Under the pieces are notes generated by a model, which was not told where the DNA came from, searched no databases, and was given only the letters and a program-made list of their open reading frames with translations. A DNA stretch of 48,853 bases from Nitrospira sp. (GTDB lineage Bacteria > Nitrospirota > Nitrospiria > Nitrospirales > Nitrospiraceae), in NCBI GenBank assembly GCA_019636945.1, contig JAHBWO010000010.1, positions 1-48,853 of the forward strand, read 5' to 3'. Numbering within the stretch: position 1 is the stretch's first letter; the number at the start of each line of letters is the position of its first letter. Shown here piece after piece: positions 41,759 to 48,853 of the stretch. Made by a program: the position numbers and the translations under genes.

Positions 41759-42430
41759 ATGCCGCGTCGTCCTCGTCTTGCTGCCGGCAACCTCGCCTAT
41801 CATGTCTTGAACCGACGGGTGGGTCGACTGCCGTTGTTTGAGACTCCGTCGGACTACCTCGCCTTTGAGGCCATCCTATCCGAAGCCCATGCGGCGTTCC
41901 GCATCCGCATTGCCGCCTATTGCCTCATGCCCAATCACTGGCACCTTCTCCTCTGGCCACGCCAGGATGGAGAACTCTCAGAAATCCTCCGCTGGATCAC
42001 CGTGACTCATACCCAACGTTGGCATGTCCAGCATGAGACTGCCGGCACAGGCCCCGTCTATCAAGGACGCTTTAAATCGTTTCCTGTCCAGACTGATGAG
42101 CATTTTTTGACTGTCGCACGCTATGTGGAACGCAATGCGCTCCGGGCCAAGCTGGTCAGACAGGCGGAAAACTGGCGATGGAGTAGTTTATGGCGACGCA
42201 ACCAGGGAGACGCCAAACTGACGACCTGGTTGAGTGACTGGCCGGTCCCTCCCCCGCGCAATTGGATCACTCGGGTCAATCGACCTGACACCGGCGAAGA
42301 ACTGGAAACCCTTCGAGTGAGCGTACAGCGAGGACGTCCATTCGGCAACGACGCCTGGGTGAACCGGATGGCAAAGCGGTTTGGTATGGAATCGACGCTT
42401 CGTCCTCGCGGCAGACCCAAGGGATCGTAG
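41759..42430 (+). CDS. REP-associated tyrosine transposase (RAYT, Y1 family)
   Basis: 223 residues. Y1_Tnp signature: N-terminal 'PRRPRLAAGNLAYHVLNR', the metal-binding HUH block 'YCLMPNHWHLLLWP', 'YQGRFKSFPVQTDEHFL' and the catalytic Tyr in 'VARYVERNALRAKLV', followed by 'NWRWSSL'. RAYTs cleave single-stranded REP hairpins and are thought to spread them. The GGGTCGGGA repeats nearby are the likely substrates. All catalytic residues are intact. A short hairpin (42454-42470) follows. Confidence 0.93.
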   Translation: MPRRPRLAAGNLAYHVLNRRVGRLPLFETPSDYLAFEAILSEAHAAFRIRIAAYCLMPNHWHLLLWPRQDGELSEILRWITVTHTQRWHVQHETAGTGPVYQGRFKSFPVQTDEHFLTVARYVERNALRAKLVRQAENWRWSSLWRRNQGDAKLTTWLSDWPVPPPRNWITRVNRPDTGEELETLRVSVQRGRPFGNDAWVNRMAKRFGMESTLRPRGRPKGS

Positions 42431-42453
42431 GAGCATTCCCCCACCTCTGTAGT

Positions 42454-42470
42454 ACCAGTTATGAACTGGT
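42454..42470. repeat. 7-bp hairpin after the RAYT gene
   Basis: ACCAGTT-ATG-AACTGGT, a perfect stem with a 3-nt loop, lies between the convergent RAYT and YCF48 genes. It is a possible bidirectional stop signal, without T-runs. Confidence 0.4.
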
Positions 42471-42495
42471 TGTCTGTCGGGGAGATTTAGTGCAT

Positions 42496-43482
42496 TCAGC
42501 GACTCAGTTGCAGATGAACGATGGTTCCATTCTCCCCGCTCGCCCACCCCTGTGCAACATCGGGAAAGCTGAGGCCAAATAACGACGCAGGGGCTATCGA
42601 TTTTCCCTCGCTCCAGGTGAGACCGGCGTCAGTTGTCCGATACAACGTTCCTCGTTCGCCCACGATCCAGCCTTCGCGCCGGCTCGTAAACCGGACCTTC
42701 AACAAATCAGTAAGTTTCGTACACGTATTTCCACAAGGCAGAGTCTGATCCACCCATTTGGCGCCCCCATCTGTCGTTTGAAACAGCGCCCCTGCATTGC
42801 CGACTGCCCAACCAGTTGAAGCATCAGTGAAAGAAACGTCGAACAAGGTGACTGCACTCTGCGTGCCTTGTGCGGTCCATGTCACGCCGCCATCAGATGT
42901 CGACAGGATCGTTCCCAATGCGCCGACAATGGTCCCTTTCTGTTCATCGAGAAACTGTACGGCATAGAGGGCCGCCATCGTGCCGCTGACCTGCTCGTTC
43001 CAATGCTGGCCTCCATCCGTGGTATGAAAGATGGTACCGCCTCCCCCAACGACCCACCCGATACTGGGAGATGGAAAGGAGACAGCGTAGAGCGGCTGCT
43101 GTGTCGCAAGAGACTGCGGAGACCAGGACTCTCCCCCGTTCATCGTGCGGCTGAACCATCCTCCAGCACCGGTCACCCATCCGTTCGACAAGTCGGCAAA
43201 AAACACGCTCGTGAGCAAGGCAGTTGTTCCACTGGTCACGCGCTTCCATTTTTTCCCGCCATCAACGGTCTTCAGAAGCGTCCCACCAGATCCCACCGCC
43301 CAGCCCTGTTGAGGCGCAGGAAAGTGAATACTCAGCAAGGTGGATTTTGTCGGACTCGTCTGGATCGTAAAGGAAAGAGCGGTCTCACTGCTTGCGGCCA
43401 GTCGTGGAAGCCCCAGTACCACCAGTAGCAACAAGGAGATGATACGCGATTGGATGCAGACAACGCGCAGTGGAGCCAGCAT
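42496..43482 (-). CDS. Exported YCF48/HCF136-like beta-propeller protein
   Basis: 328 residues with a signal peptide ('IISLLLLVVLGLPRLAAS'). About seven repeats of a BNR/YCF48 type follow, each with 'GWAVGSGGTLLKTVDGGKKW'-like sequence: 'GWVTGAGGWFSRTMNGGESW', 'GWVVGGGGTIFHTTDGGQHW', 'GWAVGNAGALFQTTDGGAKW', 'GWIVGERGTLYRTTDAGLTW'. These form a seven-bladed propeller. In phototrophs the homologue helps photosystem II assembly; in non-phototrophs such proteins are uncharacterised, probably assembly or binding factors. It overlaps the stop of the IPT-repeat gene by one base (TAATG), so the two are translationally coupled. Confidence 0.9.
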   Translation of the reverse strand: MLAPLRVVCIQSRIISLLLLVVLGLPRLAASSETALSFTIQTSPTKSTLLSIHFPAPQQGWAVGSGGTLLKTVDGGKKWKRVTSGTTALLTSVFFADLSNGWVTGAGGWFSRTMNGGESWSPQSLATQQPLYAVSFPSPSIGWVVGGGGTIFHTTDGGQHWNEQVSGTMAALYAVQFLDEQKGTIVGALGTILSTSDGGVTWTAQGTQSAVTLFDVSFTDASTGWAVGNAGALFQTTDGGAKWVDQTLPCGNTCTKLTDLLKVRFTSRREGWIVGERGTLYRTTDAGLTWSEGKSIAPASLFGLSFPDVAQGWASGENGTIVHLQLSR

Positions 43483-45215
43483 TATTGATTGGTACTCGCA
43501 TCAGGTCTGTTATTCGTCCAATACCCATCGTCAGGAAGCCCCTTCGCCTCAATGGTGAACTGGCCCGCTTCTACTGTCAGCCATTTTTTCGGCGAGCAGC
43601 AGGTGCCATCCGGTAAGAGATCCCACGATCCTCGACGGACCACCAGAGGCCCTGTGGCAAGATCATCGAAAAAGTCGCCCTTCTTTCCAATCCCATACAG
43701 GTTCCGGTGCGGAACTTTGACCACGATCTCCTGATCCGTCCATGACTGCACCAAAGCTGCCGCGCCATTGAACAGAACTTCTGTACGGGAGACGTTCGAC
43801 AACACTGTCGTACCGGCCTCCGGCTCGTTGATCTCAATGTCAGAGCGCCGTTTGTACGCTTTTTGATTTAATCGAAGATCGGCATGTTCTGCGGTCTTCA
43901 AGAACGTCCCAAATCCACTTCCCTTAATGGTCACGGTCGCATCCAACCCAGCCGACTTGGGGTCATACGCGTCAACCGTGGGCGTCACCAGCGTGAAGTC
44001 TCCTGCCTCAATCGCCATCGCCCCTCGCTCGGCGCAGCAGAGCCCCCCCAGATTCGGCCTGGTGGCACTCCGGTAGATCACCACCTTCCCGCTCTTTGCA
44101 CTGAATGGGACCCACACATCGATTCGATCGTCGTTCCATCGATAGATGACGGCCGGGACCCCGCCGATCTCCACTCGATTCTGACCCGTATTGAAATCCA
44201 TGAAGTTGTACGGAGTCGCCCCGCTTTCCGAATAGAACCCAAAATGTTCACCGCTGATCCGGAGCAATGTCCCGATCGGAGCGCTGGAAGGGCTCAGCGT
44301 CGTGATGTGAGGAACATGAACCGTAAACTGTGTCAGTACCCGTTCTTGCCCCTGCCGGCGCAACACCAGCGGACCAGACTCGGCATCAAGGGGAACATGG
44401 ACCACGATCACATCGTCGTTCCATTGAGCAATCGTCGCAGGTTTTCCAGCGATCAGCACACCGTCATCCATCCGCTCTTTCGACTGACCAAATCCTTGGC
44501 CGAAAAGCACCACCTTCGTCCCGACAGGCCCACTGACCGGATCCACTCGAATGGAAGGCATCAGTTTCAATGGCACCGCATTGCTTTTAATGTACTCGAC
44601 AGGCGCACAGCAGGATCCGTCAGGGAGCGGATCCGATGAGGCCAACCGAACCACGACCTCGCCGCTCGTCGCATTGGCAGGGACCTCCAGTTCGATAGCG
44701 TCATCCTTCCAGCGCCGCGGCCGAACGACCACCCCTCCGACGATCACATCGTTCACTCCGAACATCGTATTGGGATCGCGAGCGCCGGCGGACAGACCGA
44801 AATGCCGGCCCGTAATCTGAATCGTGGCCCCACGCTCGGCTTCCGTCGGTGTCATGTCTTCGATCTGTGGCATGACAATCGTCAACAGCCCGGCAAGCAC
44901 CTTCTTCTTCCCGATCATCACCTCGATGAATCCACTCGTTGCCTTAAACGGAACTTTGATCTCAATAAGCTCAGGCTCCCACCGTTGCACCAGAGCCGAC
45001 AGGCCATTGATGATCACTCTGTTGAACGCCGTCGACTTGTACGGGCCGAACCCCTTTCCGTTGAGCGTAACCGTCGCGCCGGGAGTTGCCATGGTGGTCG
45101 AGAGTTCAATGACAACCTTGCTCTCGATCGGCTTACCCTTGCTCGCTGCATGCATATTATTTGAGGACAAAAACAACAACACGAGGCATGCGGTAAACGC
45201 GGCAATTCGTTGCAT
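43482..45215 (-). CDS. Exported protein with about five IPT/TIG domains
   Basis: 577 residues from ATG 45215, with AAAGG 7-8 nt upstream; a TTG at 45233 is less likely. A signal peptide ('RIAAFTACLVLLFLSSNN') precedes tandem IPT/TIG Ig-like domains. Each opens with a 'P..G..G..V.I.G..FG' pattern: 'TPGATVTLNGKGFG', 'ERGATIQITGRHFG', 'PVGTKVVLFGQGFG', 'PIGTLLRISGEHFG', 'GLDATVTIKGSGFG'. Three domains carry a vicinal Cys-Cys in similar context ('LPDGSCCAPVEY', 'LGGLCCAERGA', 'LPDGTCCSPKKW'; residues ~202, ~393 and ~538). Likely a periplasmic or surface binding protein acting with the coupled YCF48 propeller. Confidence 0.85.
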   Translation of the reverse strand: MQRIAAFTACLVLLFLSSNNMHAASKGKPIESKVVIELSTTMATPGATVTLNGKGFGPYKSTAFNRVIINGLSALVQRWEPELIEIKVPFKATSGFIEVMIGKKKVLAGLLTIVMPQIEDMTPTEAERGATIQITGRHFGLSAGARDPNTMFGVNDVIVGGVVVRPRRWKDDAIELEVPANATSGEVVVRLASSDPLPDGSCCAPVEYIKSNAVPLKLMPSIRVDPVSGPVGTKVVLFGQGFGQSKERMDDGVLIAGKPATIAQWNDDVIVVHVPLDAESGPLVLRRQGQERVLTQFTVHVPHITTLSPSSAPIGTLLRISGEHFGFYSESGATPYNFMDFNTGQNRVEIGGVPAVIYRWNDDRIDVWVPFSAKSGKVVIYRSATRPNLGGLCCAERGAMAIEAGDFTLVTPTVDAYDPKSAGLDATVTIKGSGFGTFLKTAEHADLRLNQKAYKRRSDIEINEPEAGTTVLSNVSRTEVLFNGAAALVQSWTDQEIVVKVPHRNLYGIGKKGDFFDDLATGPLVVRRGSWDLLPDGTCCSPKKWLTVEAGQFTIEAKGLPDDGYWTNNRPDASTNQ

Positions 45216-45308
45216 GGGTGACCTTTCAGACAAGAAACGGGAAGGACAAAGCCATGATGTGCATCATGCAGGACTTTAACAAGTGGTTTTTTGAAGAGTC
45301 AAGGCGGA

Positions 45309-45770
45309 CTAGGAGAGAAGCTGAACGATCAATTCGATTTCCACCGGTGCCTGGCAGGGAAGTTCAGCAGCCCCGACGGCGACACGCGCATGTCGGCCGG
45401 CATCACCGAATATGGACACGAGCAAATCCGAGGCACCATTGAGCACTTGCGGTTGATCGGTAAATCCTGGAGCCGAGGCAATATGGCCGACCATTTTGAC
45501 AATCTGCTTTACTCGATCAAGCGAGCCTGCTGCATGCCGAATAATACTCAAGCCATTCAAGACGGCGACTCGCGAAGCCTCTTTCCCTTGCTCGATCGTC
45601 AATTCCTGGCCTAGCTTACCTGTCATGATGAGCTGGCCATCGCGCGACGGCAACACACCAGAAAGAAATAACAGCTCACCGACCCGAACAACCGGCACAT
45701 AATTCGCCACCGGTTTCGGAGGATCCGGCAGCGTTACTCCTAATTCTTTGAGCTTTACTTCAACCGACAC
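45309..45770 (-). CDS. RidA (YjgF/YER057c) family protein
   Basis: 153 residues from a GTG with TAGG upstream. The family's trimer fold is recognised by '[15 protein letters not shown]', '[20 protein letters not shown]', '[18 protein letters not shown]' and the C-terminal '[20 protein letters not shown]', which includes the Arg that binds the imine/enamine carboxylate. RidA enzymes deaminate reactive enamines; this longer form belongs to the broader subgroup rather than strict RidA. It lies between the IPT protein and deoB on the same strand. Confidence 0.9.
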   Translation of the reverse strand: MSVEVKLKELGVTLPDPPKPVANYVPVVRVGELLFLSGVLPSRDGQLIMTGKLGQELTIEQGKEASRVAVLNGLSIIRHAAGSLDRVKQIVKMVGHIASAPGFTDQPQVLNGASDLLVSIFGDAGRHARVAVGAAELPCQAPVEIELIVQLLS

Positions 45771-45835
45771 GTCGCCTACTCTATCTTCCCAACTGACGTT
45801 TCACTTTTCACGCTTCACGTCTCACTTCCAAACTT

Positions 45836-46993
45836 CTATCCCGACTTCAGGGCATCAAGAAAACTCTCACCATTTAGTAACCGTTCAGCTCCAAGCGCCT
45901 CAGTAATCGTTTGCCCCACGTCCGCCGCCGTCACCCTGGTGCCCAAATCGACACCTTGGGCCAGTTTCGGACCGGTGACGCAGAGAGGAACATATTCGCG
46001 AGTCAACGTCTTGCCGGCCAATGAACCGTCCCGGCCATGATCACCTGTCACAATGACCATATCGCCGGGGCGTAACTTTTCGAATAACTCCGGCAACCGA
46101 CGATCAAACTCTTGCAGAGCCGTGGCCATCTGTGTCGGCTCTTCTGACCACTGGTCCACACTGGCAACCAGGAGCCCGCGCGGAACTTTGTTCAACATGC
46201 CGACCACTTCTTCCAAGCCTGCAATCCCCGATGCAATCGGAAAGGCTTTTGTAAATCCACGACCGCTGAAGAGATCATAGACTTTCCCGACCCCCATCGC
46301 AATCTGACCCGATCGACTCAACACATCGAACATCGTCACACCAGCCGGCTCATGCACACAATCCTTCCGTCCAGCGTACGGACGAAGGTGATCATGCCCC
46401 CCACTCACCGGCTGCGCGACGACACGAAGGAGTATCCCCGCATCCTTTGCCGCTTTTCGCACTTCACGGCAGCGATGCTGGAATTCTGATACGGCCATGA
46501 TGGATTCATGCATGGCCAGGAAACAGGTATTGCCTCCGTCGGCCCAGAGTATGGGCGCTCCCGTCGCCATATGCTCCACGCCATATCGACGGAGCATCGC
46601 CGCCATCAGCGCCACCTCTCTGCCGATCGACTTTCTTCCGAATACTTGCTCAATCAAATCCACGATCGACGTGGGCACACCTGAACGGCAAACAGCCGCG
46701 CCCTCATGCTGAACCACCCCGCTCATTTCCCAATATCCCACCACGGAATCTTTCCCCGCCGATGCGAAGGCCAGACGCCCGAAGCATCCGTTGGGTTGTC
46801 CCATGGCCCGCACACCTTTGATCTGAGCGATATGGCCCAGTCCAAGCATTTCTAAGTTAGGGAGACTGAGTCCCCCAACGGACTCAGCCAGATGGACAAG
46901 GGTGTTCGCCTCAGCATCGCCGTAGTCTGCCGCATCCGGCAAGGCTCCGACCCCACATCCATCCATGACGAGGAGGATGACGCGCTTGATCAT
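45836..46993 (-). CDS. deoB: Phosphopentomutase-like protein with altered metal site
   Basis: 385 residues, DeoB length and order: 'VILLVMDGCGVGALPDAADY' (metal Asp11), 'ASAGKDSVVGYWEMSG' (Ser83 where Thr is usual), 'MATGAPILWADGG', 'HEPAGVTMFDVLS', 'EFDRRLPELFEKL', and 'VTGDHGRDGS' (Asp318, His319). Two ligands of the second metal appear missing. The usual 'DFDxxxGHRRD' block is shortened to 'SVDQWSEEPTQ' without His. The usual 'GTDHTRE' reads 'GKTLTRE' (Leu330). DeoB normally interconverts ribose/deoxyribose 1- and 5-phosphates, feeding DeoC encoded next door. Activity may be retained with other ligands, changed, or lost. Confidence 0.82.
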   Translation of the reverse strand: MIKRVILLVMDGCGVGALPDAADYGDAEANTLVHLAESVGGLSLPNLEMLGLGHIAQIKGVRAMGQPNGCFGRLAFASAGKDSVVGYWEMSGVVQHEGAAVCRSGVPTSIVDLIEQVFGRKSIGREVALMAAMLRRYGVEHMATGAPILWADGGNTCFLAMHESIMAVSEFQHRCREVRKAAKDAGILLRVVAQPVSGGHDHLRPYAGRKDCVHEPAGVTMFDVLSRSGQIAMGVGKVYDLFSGRGFTKAFPIASGIAGLEEVVGMLNKVPRGLLVASVDQWSEEPTQMATALQEFDRRLPELFEKLRPGDMVIVTGDHGRDGSLAGKTLTREYVPLCVTGPKLAQGVDLGTRVTAADVGQTITEALGAERLLNGESFLDALKSG

Positions 46994-47080
46994 CGGCTGA
47001 CTCTACCAATTTCACCAAGAATCAACATAGAGACGTCTGGAACGAGCTAAGAGCATATAGCGGAAGAAGATTCTGGCAAC
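46885..47080. repeat. Left copy of a tandem duplication (deoB 5' end)
   Basis: This 196-bp segment holds the first 36 codons of deoB and ~87 bp of its upstream region. A diverged copy lies at 47100-47303 in the same orientation. Confidence 0.7.
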
Positions 47081-47099
47081 TGGACCGCACAATCCATCG

Positions 47100-47303
47100 C
47101 AGCCAGATGAACAAGGGTGCTCACCTCAGCATCGCCGCAGTCTACCGCATCCGGCAGAGCTCCGATCCCATGCCAACCCAGTACAAGGAGGATGACACGC
47201 GTGATCCTCGACTCACTCTATCAAATCACCGTGAGTCGACATAGAGACGTATGGAACCATTAAGAAGATCCAAGAGGACGTAGGGGAAGAGGGTCCAGAC
47301 AAC
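47100..47303 (-). pseudogene. Decayed tandem copy of the deoB 5' end
   Basis: On the minus strand this encodes 'RITRVILLVLGWHGIGALPD' and 'AVDCGDAEVSTLVHLA', aligning residue for residue with the start of the neighbouring DeoB. The start ATG has become AGG and the metal-binding Asp has become Gly. Similarity continues through the upstream sequence to about 47303 and stops at the equivalent of deoB codon 36. The two copies are separated by only 19 bp. It cannot be translated as a DeoB product. Confidence 0.75.
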
Positions 47304-47383
47304 AAGCAGTTTGCTGAAAAACTTGGTTTCTGCTTCGCCCACCATAGCACGATGATAAAAAGAACTGTGGCACTCTACAAGTC

Positions 47384-47503
47384 AGACTGCTCAAAAAGGC
47401 CGTCCAGCAAAGCCTCAGCGAGCGAAGGGGCGAGGCGTACGCTTCGGTACGTCGAACCTCTGGGTGATGCGAGAATGCCGCTGGAGGACTCTTTCAGCAG
47501 TCT
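47384..47503. mobile_element. 120-bp inverted-repeat (MITE/REP-like) element
   Basis: Ends AGACTGCTCAAAAAGGCC (47384-47401) and its partner ending GACTCTTTCAGCAGTCT (47487-47503) are imperfect reverse complements, continuing inwards with CCAGC/GCTGG. The interior is also self-complementary around TACGCTTCGGTACG. There is no ORF. A related half-site, GCAGTTTGCTGAAAAA, lies at ~47307-47322. Probably one of a dispersed family of palindromic repeats. Confidence 0.65.
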
Positions 47504-47558
47504 GCTAGACCGTGCGATCCACCACGAGAGACCGTTGTACCAGTTTGCGGCAACCCTA

Positions 47559-48233
47559 TCACCTCTGGTCTCCCGATGCGCGCCATTGCTCGAGAATCGT
47601 CAGGCCAGCACTCGTGCCGATCCGATCCGCGCCGGCCTCGAGCATCGCGAGCGTCGTCTTCCAATCCCGGATCCCGCCTGAGGCCTTGACCTTGGCCATT
47701 CCCGCCACCGTCTCTTTCAGTAAACGCACATCTGCCACAGTCGCTCCGGCAGCACCGAACCCCGTCGAGGTCTTCACATACTCTGCTCCAGCCTCCACGA
47801 CGAGATGACAAGCGGCTCGCTTTTCATCCTGAGTCAGATAGCAGGTTTCAAGAATGACCTTGTGCTCAACCCCGGGTGTCGCCTTCACGACTTCAGCAAT
47901 ATCCGTCCGTACAGCGTCATGGTCTCCGGATTTCAGTCGGCTGACATTCAGCACCATATCCAACACCTGGGCTCCGCGAGAGACTGCATCGACCGCTTCA
48001 GCGACTTTGGTTCTTGTCGTATGCCCGCCCAGCGGAAATCCGATCGGGATCCCAAGCTGAATGTTTGTACCCGCGATTGCCGCGGCTGCTTCATCGACGT
48101 AACAAGGCGGGACAAATATGACGGTAAACCCATGGGCCTTCGCCTCATCACAAAGACGAAGCACATCGCCCTTCGTCGCCTCCGGCCTCAAGACGGTATG
48201 GTCGATCAGTACAGGAAGATTCCAACGTGACAT
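47559..48233 (-). CDS. deoC: Deoxyribose-phosphate aldolase
   Basis: 224 residues. Cleaves 2-deoxyribose 5-phosphate to glyceraldehyde 3-phosphate and acetaldehyde. DeoC motifs: 'IDHTVLRPEATKGDV', 'GIPIGFPLGGHTTRTKVAEA', 'LDMVLNVSRLKSGD' (catalytic Asp), the Schiff-base Lys in 'AGAEYVKTSTGF' and the second Lys in 'KVKASGGIR'. Full length and all catalytic residues present. With the DeoB-like gene it would complete deoxynucleoside-sugar breakdown. It is separated from deoB by a 565-bp stretch of duplicated and repetitive DNA. Confidence 0.96.
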   Translation of the reverse strand: MSRWNLPVLIDHTVLRPEATKGDVLRLCDEAKAHGFTVIFVPPCYVDEAAAAIAGTNIQLGIPIGFPLGGHTTRTKVAEAVDAVSRGAQVLDMVLNVSRLKSGDHDAVRTDIAEVVKATPGVEHKVILETCYLTQDEKRAACHLVVEAGAEYVKTSTGFGAAGATVADVRLLKETVAGMAKVKASGGIRDWKTTLAMLEAGADRIGTSAGLTILEQWRASGDQR

Positions 48234-48236
48234 GCG

Positions 48237-48853
48237 CTATGAGACTCCTTCTTCGTGATAGATCGCATCGCTCTTCGGGACCATGAACGTCTGCGAATGA
48301 GGGGCTTTTCGGAACGGACGTTTTTGATACTTTTCCACCGCCTTGTTGTGTTCAACCAAGGTGGCGGAAAATTGATGGGTCCCATCGTTTCGAGATACGA
48401 AATACAGGTACGCGGATGGAACAGGATACAGGGCCGCGCGAATCGCGTCGGCTCCTGGACTCGCGATCGGCCCAGGCGGCAACCCCGCCCACCGATAGGT
48501 ATTGTAGGGACTGGGATGGGAAAGGTCCTTCTTATGTAGATTCCCATCGAAATTCGGCAGTCCATAGATGACGGTCGGATCACTCTGGAGCGGAATATTT
48601 TTCTTCAATCGATTGTGAAAAACGGCTGAAATCTGTGGGCGTTCATTTCCTACACCAGTTTCTTTTTCAATCACCGAAGCGAGAGTCAAGACTTGATGGA
48701 CCGTGAGGTTGATCTCTTTGGCTCGCACTTTCCACTCTTGGGTCATGACATAATCCAACTGATCCACCATCGCCCTGATCACGTCTTTTGCCGCCGTCGG
48801 TTTCGCAAACCGGTAGGTGTCGGGGTAGAGGTAGCCTTCCACCGAGTCCGCCT
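48237..48853 (-). CDS. mltG: Endolytic murein transglycosylase MltG, C-terminal part (truncated by window edge)
   Basis: The frame is open to the right edge; ~205 codons are visible. YceG/MltG signatures: 'EGYLYPDTYRF', 'LASVIEKETG' with the catalytic Glu, 'ISAVFHNRLKKNIPLQSDPT', 'PSPYNTYRWAGLPPGPIASP' and 'YLYFVSRNDGTHQFSATLVE', the last covering the C-terminal catalytic-domain end. MltG cleaves nascent glycan strands at the inner membrane and sets their length. The N-terminal membrane anchor and LysM-like part lie outside. The deoC ATG follows the stop by 3 bp. Confidence 0.95.
   Translation of the reverse strand, partial: ADSVEGYLYPDTYRFAKPTAAKDVIRAMVDQLDYVMTQEWKVRAKEINLTVHQVLTLASVIEKETGVGNERPQISAVFHNRLKKNIPLQSDPTVIYGLPNFDGNLHKKDLSHPSPYNTYRWAGLPPGPIASPGADAIRAALYPVPSAYLYFVSRNDGTHQFSATLVEHNKAVEKYQKRPFRKAPHSQTFMVPKSDAIYHEEGVS

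Noticed and set aside
45309..45614. Plus-strand frames opposite RidA
   Set aside because: Antisense to a protein with clear RidA blocks.

Overview
The window reads as chromosomal DNA of a GC-rich, Gram-negative-type bacterium, most probably Nitrospirota (Nitrospira-like). This rests on the mix of families rather than on any single marker. Outer-membrane and export genes (a porin-like barrel, a Wza-type export protein), HflKC, a beta-propeller/IPT secreted pair, RAYT/REP elements and small zinc-ribbon proteins sit beside a standard housekeeping set. No rRNA, tRNA or CRISPR array was seen. Genes are dense and many are translationally coupled (ATGA, GTGA or TAATG overlaps).

Layout. 1-3.9 kb: an M16 peptidase pair, a metallo-beta-lactamase-fold hydrolase with an XRE helix-turn-helix, and a membrane site-2 protease. 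4.0-5.6 kb: two minus-strand toxin-antitoxin modules, a DUF433/DUF5615 pair whose toxin carries an in-frame TGA at codon 4, and an AbrB/PIN (VapBC-type) pair. 5.8-11.5 kb: a zinc-ribbon plus HEAGH membrane protein, a beta-barrel protein, then a minus-strand lemA-DUF2207-lipoprotein operon with a good sigma70 promoter. 11.6-16.7 kb: M20 peptidase, CutA, M23 peptidase and formate-tetrahydrofolate ligase. 16.7-21.8 kb: hflKC, a small Cys/His protein, three small exported or membrane orphans and an SGNH hydrolase. 21.8-26.1 kb: a PanE-type reductase with an extra sulfite-oxidase-like domain, a sirtuin, a HAD phosphatase, an unusual response regulator and a 37-residue basic protein. 26.2-31.5 kb: valS-nadC-birA-coaX operon. 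31.6-36.1 kb: grpE-dnaK-dnaJ-rsmE. 36.2-39.5 kb: enolase-superfamily epimerase, a RelE/ParE-type module and a THUMP rRNA methyltransferase.

39.5-42.5 kb is a plastic region. It holds a truncated ICMT-family remnant cut by a 59-bp palindromic element, a Wza-like export gene, a 57-residue zinc-ribbon protein behind a sigma54-type promoter, and a RAYT transposase whose strong promoter predicts a leaderless mRNA. Copies of a GGGTCGGGA REP-like motif flank these genes. 42.5-48.85 kb, all on the minus strand, holds a coupled IPT-repeat/YCF48 secreted pair, RidA, a divergent phosphopentomutase lacking metal-ligand histidines, a decayed tandem duplicate of its 5' end, a 120-bp inverted-repeat element, deoC, and the C-terminal part of MltG.

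The points most worth following up are the PanE/Mo-domain fusion, the CC-containing IPT protein coupled to a YCF48 propeller, the sigma54-type small zinc-ribbon gene, the metal-site-depleted DeoB with its duplicated relic, the broken DUF5615 toxin, and the inverted repeat covering the grpE start codon.
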